Part shown: in pieces, positions 41,054 through 51,649 of the stretch
Position numbering within the stretch: the stretch's first letter is position 1
Layout: each line of letters opens with the position of its first letter
Assembly: GCA_002095075.2 (NCBI GenBank)
Contig: LVCE01000001.1
Coordinates: 62,001-126,000 of the forward strand
Direction: 5' to 3'
Length of the DNA stretch: 64,000 nucleotides
DNA from: Francisella endosymbiont of Ornithodoros moubata
Lineage (GTDB): Bacteria > Pseudomonadota > Gammaproteobacteria > Francisellales > Francisellaceae
The notes under the pieces: generated by a model
Seen by the model: the letters and a program-made list of their open reading frames with translations, nothing else
Told to the model about the DNA's origin: nothing
Database searches by the model: none
Position numbers and translations under genes: made by a program

Positions 41054-42244
41054 ATGAAACGAAAGGTTTTTATTATTGGTCTGCTAGTTAGCTTGTTTAA
41101 TTTGGTATATTCAAAAGATGAGTCATACATTTGTGATAATAAAATTCTTAAAAGTCCTATCACAGCTACACAAACTAGAACACAGTTAAATTTTACTAAC
41201 TGGGCAGACTATATATCTCCTGATATAGTACTATGCTTTTCAGAACTATCTAATACTAGAGTCAAGTATATTTATACCTCTGATGATAATATGACTCGTG
41301 CGAAAATAATGACAGGATCATCTGGTTTTGATCTAATCGAGCAAGGTGCACTATATCTAAATAGCGAAATAGCATCTAATGCTCTTGTCAAACTTGATAA
41401 ATCAAAGCTACCAAATCTAAAATATCGTAATAAAGTAATTTATGATAAAGTTTCACATATAAATGATCCAGGTAATAACTATGCTGTGGTGTATAGTTAT
41501 GGAACAACAGGATTAGCATATAACAAACAAGAAATAGAGCAAAGACTTGGTAAAGATGTGGTTCCTAATAGCTGGAAGTATGTTTTTGATAAAAAATACC
41601 TCAAACAAATAGCTCCATGTGGAGTTTCATTACTTGATGAACCTGAGCAAATATTCGGAAATTATTTTTTCTATCATGGTATTGATCCAAATACAAATAG
41701 TAAAGCTGAGTATGAAAAAGCAGCTTTAGATATTATTAAAAATATGCGTCCATATATTAAATACTTTGATAGTAATAAATATCAAGATGATTTCACCGCA
41801 GGTAACCTTTGTTTAGTTATGGGCTATTCTGGTGATGTAGTTAGATCTGTAGAAAGAGCAAAGTTAGTAAATCCAGATGTTACACTTACGTATGTTATCC
41901 CTAAAGAGGGTACTAATATTTGGTTTGATATGCTGATGATACCAAAAGGAGCTAAAGATTTAGATAAAGCTTATGCTTTGATGAACTATATTATAGATCG
42001 ATATGTATCAGCACAAAATAGTAATTATTTGTATCAACCCAATGCTGTTACACAAAACAAAAAATATCTAAATGATATATTTGATGATATTAATATCAGA
42101 CCTACTGATGAGATGATTAAAAAAATGTATGTTCTTAATATCCATGATGCAAAAATGCAAAGCTTTATTAATAGAATGTGGATGAATGTTAAATATGGTA
42201 TAGAATTTACACCGAAGTACTATAAGCCTCAACAAAATAAATAA
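41054..42244 (+). CDS. Periplasmic polyamine-binding protein-like (PotD/PotF family)
   Basis: 396 residues from the ATG at 41054, with a signal peptide (MKRKVFIIGLLVSLFNLVYS). The mature protein begins with the PotD-type strand LNFTNWADYISPDIVLCF and continues with YGTTGLAYNKQEI, FTAGNLCLVMGYSGDV, IPKEGTNIWFDMLMIPKGA and DKAYALMNYII. These are the classic lobes of spermidine/putrescine-binding proteins. A GTG five codons upstream is an alternative start. No ABC permease partners lie nearby. The acidic residues that bind amines in PotD are only partly recognisable, so the ligand is uncertain. Confidence 0.82.
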   Translation: MKRKVFIIGLLVSLFNLVYSKDESYICDNKILKSPITATQTRTQLNFTNWADYISPDIVLCFSELSNTRVKYIYTSDDNMTRAKIMTGSSGFDLIEQGALYLNSEIASNALVKLDKSKLPNLKYRNKVIYDKVSHINDPGNNYAVVYSYGTTGLAYNKQEIEQRLGKDVVPNSWKYVFDKKYLKQIAPCGVSLLDEPEQIFGNYFFYHGIDPNTNSKAEYEKAALDIIKNMRPYIKYFDSNKYQDDFTAGNLCLVMGYSGDVVRSVERAKLVNPDVTLTYVIPKEGTNIWFDMLMIPKGAKDLDKAYALMNYIIDRYVSAQNSNYLYQPNAVTQNKKYLNDIFDDINIRPTDEMIKKMYVLNIHDAKMQSFINRMWMNVKYGIEFTPKYYKPQQNK

Positions 42245-42362
42245 TTTCTTATAAATACTATCTTTTCTTTTAGCTTGATATTAGTGAAAAATTATATTCA
42301 ATTTGAGGGGTATTTAGCTGTAGTTGATTGGTTGATAATAATTGATGTATTTTATTTTATTT

Positions 42363-43240
42363 TTAAATTTCTGCTAATATTCTATGATAATTCTTAAAAC
42401 AAATGAGATTGATATTACCAAGATTTACTTGTTTGACTATTTCACAACCTTTTGATCCTTCTTCATGTGAGCAGTTTCTAAATTGACACATTCCTCTGTA
42501 TTTTTTGAAATCTAGAAAACCATCGAAAAGCTCTTCTTGTGAGATATGTCAAAGTCCAAATTCTTTAATACCTGGAGAATCAATAATATTCGTAGTGTCA
42601 TTAATTTCATACAGGGTTGAACAAGTTGTTGTATGACACCCCTTTTTAGTCGAGCCTGAAACTTCTATTGTGGCAGTGATTTTTTCACCAAGTATTGTGT
42701 TTAGTGTTTCAGACTTACCAATTCCAGACTGTCCTAGAAAAATAGCTATCTTATTAGCAAGAGTATCAACTAACTGATTTATTTCGATGTTATTCTTTGC
42801 TGATATATAAAAAATCTTGTAACCTATATTTTTGTATATATCTACAATATTTTGTAGATGTTGTTTATCATCTTGAGACTGATCATCAATCTTATTGATG
42901 ACTATTATAGGTTCAATATCACTATTGTGAAGAGCAGCTAAATATCTATCAATGTAATGTTCAACAGGAGCAGGTGAATGCGCGAGAATAATCACAGCGT
43001 TATCAATATTAGCGGCAATATTTTTATTCTTACGCTGGTATTGATTTGGACGCGATATGAGATTTTTCTATCAAGTAGTTTAGTAATTACATAGGTGGAA
43101 TTTGTGTATTCTAATTCGACATCATCGCCAACTGTAAGTTCGCCCTTTAGGTGACTACGCTGTAATGCTGAAACTTTTCCACCAGTGATGAGCTTCACAC
43201 AAATATTACCGCCAAAATTTGTTATGACCTTTGCTTGTAA
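42363..43240 (-). pseudogene. rsgA: Ribosome small-subunit GTPase RsgA (YjeQ), broken
   Basis: Pieces rebuild the circularly permuted GTPase that helps 30S maturation. The OB-fold N-terminus reads KVITNFGGNICVKLITGG, then LKGELTVGDDVELEY. The GTPase domain shows VINKIDD (G4), GQSGIGKSETLNTILG (G1) and DSPGIKEFGL (G3), and the zinc knuckle is CQFRNCSHEEGSKGC. Lesions are a lost start codon (no ATG/GTG/TTG before the first conserved residues), a frameshift at a five-T run (43063-43067; six would restore frame) and TGA at 42549-42551 where Trp is expected. Three independent hits argue for a true pseudogene. Confidence 0.87.
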
Positions 43241-43383
43241 AAATTACTAAAAAGTTATTTTTTACTAGTTTAATTATAAACTTTATTTATAAAATTACTA
43301 ATAATAGTATTAAGTATATTTGAATAAAAATCACTTGTTTGTTACTATTGAGAAGTTAAGCAAAAAATTGTATTTATGAAAAA

Positions 43384-43391
43384 AAGAGGGG
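43384..43391 (+). promoter_or_regulatory. Ribosome binding site of the DUF2147-like gene
   Basis: AGAGGGGT, a few bases before the ATG at 43394, is a strong purine-rich site. It selects this start over an in-frame ATG at 43376 that lies upstream of the site itself. Confidence 0.6.
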
Positions 43392-43393
43392 TA

Positions 43394-44113
43394 ATGAAAA
43401 AATCAAAAATCTTAGTGTCGATAGCAATTGCAGTTTTTGGAACTACAGCAACGTCTTTTGCAGCAGATACTAATAAGTCCAGTTCAACAGACAAACTATC
43501 GCCGGAAGGTTATTGGATTCAGTTTGATGAGGATAACGATGCTGGTCGTGGTATGCCTGAAGGGATTATCCATACATATTTTGCCAAGAGTGATGAGTAT
43601 GGTAAAAAAGGTACACTACAGATGGAAATCGTAGTGCCACTAATGTATGTTGATTCATTTGGTAAGCCTACTAAACCAAGGGCTACTTGCTATAATTGTT
43701 CTAATGGCTCTTATAATGATTTTAACTATATGGGTAAAAATGCACCTTTAGAAGGTTTTGTATTTGCGGGTAATATGCAACCAGAAGTTGGAACAGCTGT
43801 TGCTAACCAAAAAAGTGATGTTTACAAAAATGGGGGGGTAATAAACCCGAATGATGGTAAAGTTTACGCCTCAGAAGCCCAAGTCCAAGATGGTGGAGAT
43901 ACTATGTTTGCCAAAGCCGCATATATTGTTTGGGGTAAAGAGTTAGGTAGTAAATCTGCGCATTGGAAGAGAATAACAAAAGCTGACTATGAAAAAGTCA
44001 AGACAGATTGTGGTGTTACTGCGGATGGTCAGTATACAAATAGTGATACAAAAGTCACAAGCGTGTGTACTAATTATCCAGTTGGTCAATTTGGTGTTAA
44101 AAGTCCAGTCTAA
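43394..44113 (+). CDS. Secreted DUF2147-like protein
   Basis: 239 residues with a clear signal peptide (cleavage likely after ATSFA at about 23). The mature part resembles DUF2147 proteins: it opens with PEGYWIQFDEDN, has GIIHTYF, and later GGVINPNDGKVYASEAQVQDGG and an aromatic end region WGKELGSKSAHWKRI. Several cysteines (CYNC, TDCG, VCTNYP) could form disulfides in the periplasm. No enzymatic role is known to me for the family. It has an intact ribosome site and no lesion. A broken tandem paralogue follows at 44182, so this is the surviving copy of a duplication. Confidence 0.75.
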   Translation: MKKSKILVSIAIAVFGTTATSFAADTNKSSSTDKLSPEGYWIQFDEDNDAGRGMPEGIIHTYFAKSDEYGKKGTLQMEIVVPLMYVDSFGKPTKPRATCYNCSNGSYNDFNYMGKNAPLEGFVFAGNMQPEVGTAVANQKSDVYKNGGVINPNDGKVYASEAQVQDGGDTMFAKAAYIVWGKELGSKSAHWKRITKADYEKVKTDCGVTADGQYTNSDTKVTSVCTNYPVGQFGVKSPV

Positions 44114-44181
44114 TTAGTTTGTATAATTACAAATTTTCTTTATACTTTTTTTTAAAAAGTTAATCTAAATAATCTTTAATA

Positions 44182-44726
44182 ATGTTGCGTAAGTTGATTG
44201 TTATAATAGTTACTGTTTTTGTATTTTCTTTTGCTTATACAGAAGAAGATTGGCAAAATCTCTATGCTACTGGCTATTGGTTGCAGCGAGATAATGTTAC
44301 AAAAACAAATATTGCTGTTATTCATGCTTATGGTAATCTTTATGATTATTCAAGTGGCAAAGATAAATATCAAGGCTTAGAATTCGTTTGGAATGCCAAA
44401 AAACTGATTCTGGAGATCCTGCTAAAGGTAAAGGTCCGCTATATAACAGATGGTGCGGTTCTAAATCCACATGATGGTAAATACTATCATGTAAAAGCTC
44501 GAACAATGGAAATGGTAAAAAGATTTATGTAAGAGCTTATTGGGGTTTTTTAGGTAAGAGCGAATATTGGCAAAGATTATCTGCTGATCAAGCTGAAAAA
44601 ATAAAAAAATTATGCGGTTTGACAGCAGATAATGTCTACACCTATGAGGGTAAAAACGGTAAGGTCAACGATAAAGAGTTATTTAAAGAATGCGCCACCA
44701 GAAACTTTGTAAAAGATCCTTTATAA
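44182..44726 (+). pseudogene. DUF2147-like paralogue, frameshifted
   Basis: Begins with a signal peptide (MLRKLIVIIVTVFVFSFAYT) and the paralogous ATGYWLQRDNVTKTNIAVIH. After residue 73 the frame shifts at an A-run (44399-44404), giving TDSGDPAKGKG in another frame. The original frame is briefly recovered at DGAVLNPHDGKYYHVKA, then lost again. The C-terminus reads KKIYVRAYWGFLGKSEYWQRL and ends FVKDPL before the TAA at 44724-44726. The conserved pair of blocks (GYW and LNPxDGK) matches the intact gene just upstream. mutL starts 6 nt later. Confidence 0.82.
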
Positions 44727-44732
44727 GAAAAT

Positions 44733-45973
44733 ATGCAACCACAAAAACATGATTACCGCCAAATAAAAATTCTACCAGAAAGTCTAGCTAACCAGATAGC
44801 TGCTGGTGAAGTTATTGAAAGACCATCTTCAGTAGTCAAAGAGCTTATTGAAAATGCTATTTATGTAGATAAACAAATTGTGATGCTCATCTGTGGGGAT
44901 GGGTAGCCAGTCCAAGATTTAATCGAGCTCGTCCAGATATGCAGAGTTTCTATATAAATGGGCGTATAATCAAAGATAAAATTGTTGCTCATGCGATAAA
45001 AATGCCTATAAAGATGTGATGTATGGCAACAGATACCCTGCGTTTTTACTTTATCTGGATATTGATTATCATGAGGTCGATGTTAATGTCCATCCGGCAA
45101 AAAGTGAAGTGCGTTTTAGAAATCAAAAATTCATCTATGATTTTCTCTTTGGTAGTGTCAATAAAGCCATAACTACTAGTGCGGATATAAAAATATCCCG
45201 TCATCAACAAGTAACTAGTCAAGAACGACATGCTAGTGATAACAACCCGCTTAATATTGGTAATATGAGCTTGGATATTAATATTGAAGATGAAGTGGAG
45301 ACTGATACAAATCTTAACTTACTTGATAAATATTTTGAAAAGCAAACCACACAACAAAATCAAATTAGTATCTCACAACAGTTAAAATCTAGTGGCTTAG
45401 GTCAGGCTATTTGCCAAATCCATGGTATATATTCTCTCACAAGTTGAGGATGGCGTTGTACTTGTAGATATGCACGCAGTACACGAGAGAATACTGTATG
45501 AAGAGATGAAAAAAACTTGGCATGCAGATACTGATAAATTTAAGCAGAATCTATTAGTGCCGCTAACTTGTCAGCTAGCTAGTAATATAGTTGCAACTAT
45601 AGAAGAAAATCTAGAAGCCTTTGAGAAATTAGGTTTTGTGATATCTATAGTTGCTGATGATGCGATACTTGTTAGGGCAACCCCAATATATGTCAAAAAT
45701 AAAGATATCCAAGATTTAATATCAAATGTAGCTACAGAGTTTAGCTCTTCTAGTAAAACAAAAAGTGTTGAGTTTTATTTAAATCATATTTTAGCTACAG
45801 TATCTTGTCATGCTGCTGTTAGGGCTAATGATAAGCTTAGTATTCCAGAGATGAATCATTTACTTAGACAAATGGAAACTGTTGAAAATTCGGGGCAGTG
45901 CAACCATGGGCGACCAACTTGGGTGAAGCTTAATTTTGCACAGTTGGATAGTTTCTTTTTGAGAGGTAGATGA
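44733..45973 (+). pseudogene. mutL: DNA mismatch repair protein MutL, internal deletion and frameshift
   Basis: Opens with the MutL N-terminus ([20 protein letters not shown], then VVKELIENA). After about 49 residues it jumps to sequence normally found some 170 residues later (SFYINGRIIKD), so most of the GHKL ATPase core (the DNGxGI and GFRGEAL motifs) is deleted. DVNVHPAKSEVRF and the linker follow. Near 45424-45433, two bases are missing from a TA repeat, separating CQIHGIY from ILSQVEDGVVLVDMHAVHERI of the dimerisation domain. The end (CNHGRPTWVKLNFAQLD) is normal. MutL couples MutS to strand removal. With the ATPase core gone, mismatch repair should be defective. Confidence 0.92.
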
Positions 45974-46160
45974 AAAACAACATATATCTAGTTCCTTTTA
46001 ATTTGTACAATAGTTTCAAAAATATACTGCTCTTAAATTATTTTACTTAATAATTATTGATTGTTATAATCGGTGGGTAGTATCTTCTGTAGTAACTTTT
46101 AACGGCCCAAAGTTAGCAATTTAAGGATATAACAATATCTAATTTATAGGGACTTAACTT

Positions 46161-47396
46161 ATGACAGATTATACTAATTCTCAAGGGGTTTTAAGCTTAA
46201 ATAAGAGTTTGATGGGATATTTCCTTATCTATGAATTAACTGTCTATTTGGCAAATGACATGATTATACCAGGTATGCTCCAAGTAATCTCTGATTTCCA
46301 AAGTGAATCTTCTATGATTCCAACTTCATTAATAATTTTTATATTAGGTGGTACTACATTACAATTATTTATAGGACCTATATTTGACATTATAGGAAGG
46401 CGCCTTATTGATGATATTAGGTTGTTTGTTTTTTTATTAAACACAATTTTTATTATGTTTTCACCAAATATTAGTTACTTTACTCTTGGGAGATTCTTAC
46501 AAGGTATATGTTTATGTTTTATAGGTACAATTGGGTATGTCATTGTCCAAGAAATATTATCAGAAATGGCAGTTGTACGCACCACTTCAATTATGAATAA
46601 TATTGCTAAATCTCCGTTAACAGATCATTTGTTAGATGCAATTATTGTAGAAATATTCCATTGGAGAGTGATTTTTCTAATTCTTGTGTTATTATCTGCC
46701 TTAGCCTTAGGGGATATAATAAAATATATGCCTGAAACAGTAGTGTATTAGTACGTCAAGACAAAATTTTAAGCTAAATTTCGTTAAAATTTATCGTAAT
46801 TATCGTAAGCTTTTGATTTCATCTACATTCCTTATAGGTACTGTAAGTTTAGGCTTTTAAAGTGTTCTTTTTATAGTATGGCTTGGAATAGTATCTATTT
46901 TACTTATAAAAAATTCTCATCTTAGCACTATAGAATATGGTTTATGGAATCTTCTTTTTTTGTTCAGTTTTATTCAGAAGCTTTATAATAAGAGATAAAA
47001 GTCGAAGTTTTTCTCTAAAGACACTTGTAAAAATAGGGGTTATATTAGTATTAGCTTCATTAATTGTGTTTTATTTAATAGCATATGTGGCTCAAAGTTA
47101 CTTATAATTATTATCGGATTAAGTTTATATGGATTTAGTTTATTGTTTAGTGGAACATCTTTAATAAGATTTACTCTTTTTAGTGTTAATATCCCTAAAG
47201 GAACAACTTTCGCTTTAATGTGGTTGAGATGGGCTTTAATTAATGCTTTAGGTAATCAAATTATTTTCATGGTTATATTTTCAAAGTGAAATGTAAGTAT
47301 CTATTTTTGGTTTAGCTTGTATGTTTTGTGGCCTAGTCTATTTCCTCTTACAATTTAAGCTATTAATTTTTTTTGAAACAACAGGTTTAAAGTAGT
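46161..47396 (+). pseudogene. MFS drug-efflux-type transporter, broken
   Basis: The first 196 codons are open and encode about six helices: LMGYFLIYELTVYLANDMII, the loop motif GPIFDIIGRRLI (motif A type) and FLQGICLCFIGTIGYVIVQE (motif C type), as in MdfA/Bcr-like multidrug exporters. After the TAG at 46749-46751 the C-terminal half is seen only in fragments, such as SSTFLIGTVSLGF, YGFSLLFSGTSLIRF and LMWLRWALINALGNQIIF, in changing frames. It is dead as a 12-helix transporter. A TATAAT-like element upstream near 46054-46059 may be its old promoter. Confidence 0.82.
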
Positions 47397-47420
47397 TTAG
47401 TTTTTTTAAAAAATAAAATA

Positions 47421-47500
47421 CCTAAATACTTTTCAGCATCTAGAATAGATATACAGTCAATAGTAACTAAAGTTTCAGCTTGCTTATAAATATGCTTGGT
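47421..47500 (-). pseudogene. Fragment resembling the C-terminus of TrxB
   Basis: On the minus strand, codons for HIYKQAETLVT and ILDAEKYL can be read. The intact TrxB at 48647-49597 ends [24 protein letters not shown], and about two thirds of the residues and bases agree over 80 nt. It lies about 1.2 kb from trxB, in the same orientation, between two MFS relics. It is either the tail of a decayed second thioredoxin-reductase-like gene or a small duplication. Confidence 0.65.
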
Positions 47501-47596
47501 GTACAATCACTCTAAATATATCAATATCTCTATTTTTAATAATCAACATACTCATCAGTAGACATCGAATGGTTAAAATGAAATAGGTTTTAAAAT

Positions 47597-48190
47597 ATGC
47601 TTAGTTATTTTAAAGCTAGAAGTAGATTATTTAGTAATAATGCTTTTAGTTATGCTTGTGGAATGACAATTTGTAATGCTGTTGTTGTCGGTATTGCGTA
47701 TATTTCTATAAGTTGGCATTTATTATCTTTAAGAAATAGTATGGAAGTTATTATACTATTTATGTTTATTTGGTGGAATGTGCGGTTGTATTATTACCGC
47801 TTATAGGTTATTTTACTGATCTTCTACCTAGAAGGATAATCATAGTTTTAGTTAATATTTCTAGAGTATTATTGCTTTTAGTATTTATATTTTTAGATAA
47901 TCTAAACTCTCTTGGTCTACTGTATTTGTTTACAGGTGGGTGGGGATTATCTTGGCATTTTTTATGCTGGTGATAATAATAATATCGTGATAGTTATTCG
48001 CTAATGATGATATTTTGCTCTATGCGAATAGTACTGTTGATGGACTATTTGAGTTTGGTATGGTCATATGAATGTCTTTAGGTGGAGATAAATATTTCCT
48101 ACGCAATAGTCACCAAGTCCTACAGATATTTCACATAGGCTTATTAGGTAATGGAATTATAGACCTCTTGGAATATATTATAGCTATGAA
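47597..48190 (+). pseudogene. MFS transporter N-terminal remnant (plus strand)
   Basis: Starts MLSYFKARSRLFSNNAFSYA with an amphipathic lead and a first helix, continues IAYISISWHLLSL, then shifts frame. The motif-A region is then recovered as LIGYFTDLLPRRIIIVLVNI with RVLLLLVFIFLDNLNSLGLL. Further right only LFANDDILLYANSTVDGLFE and short pieces remain. This looks like the first four or so helices of an EntS/MFS_3-type permease. The C-terminal half is missing and the sequence runs into an oppositely oriented MFS relic. Confidence 0.7.
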
Positions 48191-48214
48191 TATACCAATA
48201 TATATGAACTTGCA

Positions 48215-48542
48215 CATCATCATTAATAATTATTCGACTAAAGTCTATTAAGACATAATTACCACAAAGCCAGTATATAATAGATCCTATTAAAACTAGA
48301 AAAATACAAAAAGGTAGTATCTTTTCAAAACCTTTTGAATCTATAAGATATCCATAAGGTATTTGTAATAAAGCATATTATAAAAAGTATAGTGTTGATA
48401 ATTTAACAAATAACCCTTCGCTAATATTTATCCTTTCTAATATAAAATCGCCATTGACACTAGGTGTTATTTGCAAAAAAGCCGAAACCATGGTAAAGAG
48501 CAAGGCGACTATAAATATTTGGATGCGAAGGCAAGTAGACAT
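48215..48542 (-). pseudogene. MFS transporter N-terminal remnant (minus strand)
   Basis: From an ATG at 48542 the minus strand encodes RIQIFIVALLFTMVSAFLQI, a first membrane helix, then a frame break. After it come LQIPYGYLIDSKGFEKILPF (motif A between helices 2 and 3) and CIFLVLIGSIIYWLCGNYV. The rest of the transporter is absent, as it meets the plus-strand MFS remnant tail to tail. It ends close to trxB on the same strand. Confidence 0.7.
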
Positions 48543-48646
48543 TATTTTAAAACTAAATAAAACTGTCATATTTGATATTTTAAATAAAAGTATTTATTGA
48601 ATATTATGTTACGCCAATATTAATTTAAGAAATGAAGAAGTATATT

Positions 48647-49700
<1,054 letters not shown>

Positions 49701-49702
49701 CA

Positions 49703-49991
49703 CTATAAATCATAAAATAAGTCTTCTAACTTAGGGTTGGCTTGCCTAATTAAGTTAAATTTCCAATTTTTATGTTAGCGTTTGAGTTGTTTTTCCCCTT
49801 AATATAGCAGATTCAATATTTTCTGCCATTTCATAATACACTAACTTATGGGTTCGATATTTTTTAGTAAAGCCCTCAACTAACATATCCTTATGTTGAT
49901 ATACTCTTTGCTTAAGATCTGACGAAACACCTATGTAAAGAACAGAGTCTTCTTTGTTTGTAAGTATGTAAATAAATCCTTTCTTATTCAT
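49703..49991 (-). pseudogene. GIY-YIG nuclease domain protein (YhbQ-like), broken at C-terminus
   Basis: The first 64 codons are a clean GIY-YIG domain: KGFIYILTNKEDSVLYIGVS with the catalytic Tyr pair, then SDLKQRVYQHK with the catalytic Arg, and HKLVYYEMAENIESAILR. After this the frame shifts at a short purine run. The natural tail (EKQLKR, stop, then NWKFNLIRQANPKLEDLF) is recovered in another frame, with an extra nonsense codon, ending at 49703. The small single-domain family has an uncertain role in DNA processing. The gene is bracketed by palindromic repeats on both sides. Confidence 0.8.
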
Positions 49992-50030
49992 TGTATCTCA
50001 TGTCGGTCTATTCATCTAAAGGTTTAATAT

Positions 50031-50059
50031 GAGATCATGAAACAAGTTCAGGATTAATG
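50031..50059. repeat. Imperfect palindromic repeat, copy 2
   Basis: The core CATGAAACAAGTTCAGG is the reverse complement, with minor changes, of copy 1 at 49673-49700. The two copies therefore flank the GIY-YIG relic in inverted orientation. Confidence 0.55.
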
Positions 50060-50063
50060 AGAT

Positions 50064-50725
50064 TTAGCTTATAAGATCTTTTATCTCAGCAAAATCATCA
50101 ATATGAGCAAAGCTATCTAAAGACTTAAGGTCAATACCATTATGATAGCCATAACTAACTATTACTACTTTTATATTAGCACCTTGTGCACATAAGAAAT
50201 CATTCATTGAGTCACCAACCATTAAACTCTCATCCGGCTTAGCATTTAACTTATTCATAGCAAAAAGTAATGGTTCTGAGTTGGGTTTATAACTAGGAGT
50301 TGTATCACCACTAATAATAATATCAAAATAATCAATAGATTTAAATGTGATAGAGATTGTATAACATCTTCCTCATGCTTATTTGTGACAATAGCCATTT
50401 TGATATTTTGCTTTTTCAAGAAGTCTAATGTTTCAAACACATTTGGATATACTTTACTATTAGCACTATTTAGTATTTTATAATTATCACTTAATATTTT
50501 GACACCCTCATCTGTGATAGATTCAATATATTTTTTATCAGTAAAATCTAATGCCAATACTTTTCTAACAGTAGTAGGGTAGCCTTTGCCAATAATATTA
50601 GCCAAAACATTTTTGGATACTGGTTTAAATCCAAAATGCTTACGCATAGCATTTGTTGCGACTGTTATATCGCCTATTGTATTTACAAGCGTTCCATTTA
50701 AGTCAAAGAATATGTTTTTTATCAT
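50064..50725 (-). pseudogene. gph: HAD-family phosphoglycolate phosphatase-like gene, frameshifted
   Basis: The N-terminal part reads MIKNIFFDLNGTLVNTIGD, the HAD motif I, but with Asn where the second catalytic Asp is expected (DLNGT for DLDGT). The cap domain and motif II (IKMAIVTNKHEEDV) follow. Around 50340 the frame shifts, and the remainder is recovered as DYFDIIISGDTTPSYKPNSE, then motif IV LMVGDSMNDFLCAQGA. Gph removes phosphate from 2-phosphoglycolate formed during DNA repair or oxidative metabolism. The frameshift plus the altered acid/base residue indicate loss of function. Confidence 0.82.
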
Positions 50726-50852
50726 AAGATAAATAATAAGTTATTTTATAAACAAAATTATATATCTTTAAATTCAAATAAATAAGGGATTCAAAACTTG
50801 TTGATATGACTAATTTTTTTATTAAATCGTTAGTTTAGAATAGATTTACTTA

Positions 50853-51573
50853 TCAATTTATCAATTTGTGTTTTATTGTAACTATTTCATCAGTTTGACT
50901 AATTTTAATTTCTAAAGCAGTAGCTGCAAATGCTGTAGAGCAACTATCTCGTAAAATTTTCTTAGAAGCAGAACAATGAATATTTGTTACTTTTGTACTA
51001 TCTAATATTTCTCTTACATTCTGTGAGTTGATGCTACCACCTGGCATTACCTGTATTTGGCTACTAAATTGTTGTTGTAGCGACTTTATAGTTTCTAAAC
51101 CTTTGATTACATTCATAGCAGTTCCTAATGCAGGATTCTATCGAAACCAAGAGTAATTATCTCTTGTGTAGATTTTTATATATCCGTAGTTAGATCAATA
51201 ACTCTATGAAAAGTTAGCTCTTTACCAGTTTGTTTTGTAAGTTGAATAAATGGTTTTAAAAACTCTTTATCTACTTTATTATCTTTTATTAATGCACCAA
51301 TAACAACACCATCAACATCAAGCTAAAGCATAGTTTTTAGATCATCAAGCATAATCTGTTAATCTACTTGATCGTAATAAAAATCATTACCACGATAGAG
51401 AATCATAGCTTGTAGTGAGCTTTAAAATTAGCTTTAGCAAACTTTACTAGGCTAGGTGAGGGTGTAAGTCCCTCGACACCTAATGCTGAACAAAGTTTCA
51501 ATCTATTAGTATTAGCTTGTTGTGCATTTAGGATTGATTGGTAGTTATCTGCACAGATTTCTAGAGTTATCAT
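50853..51573 (-). pseudogene. cutC: CutC-family protein, broken
   Basis: From the ATG at 51573 the minus strand encodes MITLEICADNYQSILNAQQA and NRLKLCSALGVEGLTPSPSL, the distinctive CutC N-terminus. Middle pieces are MILYRGNDFYY, LDVDGVVIGALIKDNKVD and GKELTFHRVIDL, and an open C-terminal piece of 87 codons has VMPGGSINSQNVREI and NIHCSASKK. Several stops and two frameshifts separate them. CutC is a TIM-barrel protein first linked to copper homeostasis; its true role is debated. Confidence 0.85.
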
Positions 51574-51649
51574 TATTTAAGAAGTTTTACAGAGTTATCT
51601 TTATATTATAGCCAGTTGCTTTTAAGAAAATCTATAAATAATAATGTTT

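Noticed and set aside
44733-45973. Programmed frameshifting to rescue mutL
   Set aside because: A large internal deletion of the ATPase domain cannot be rescued by a frameshift.
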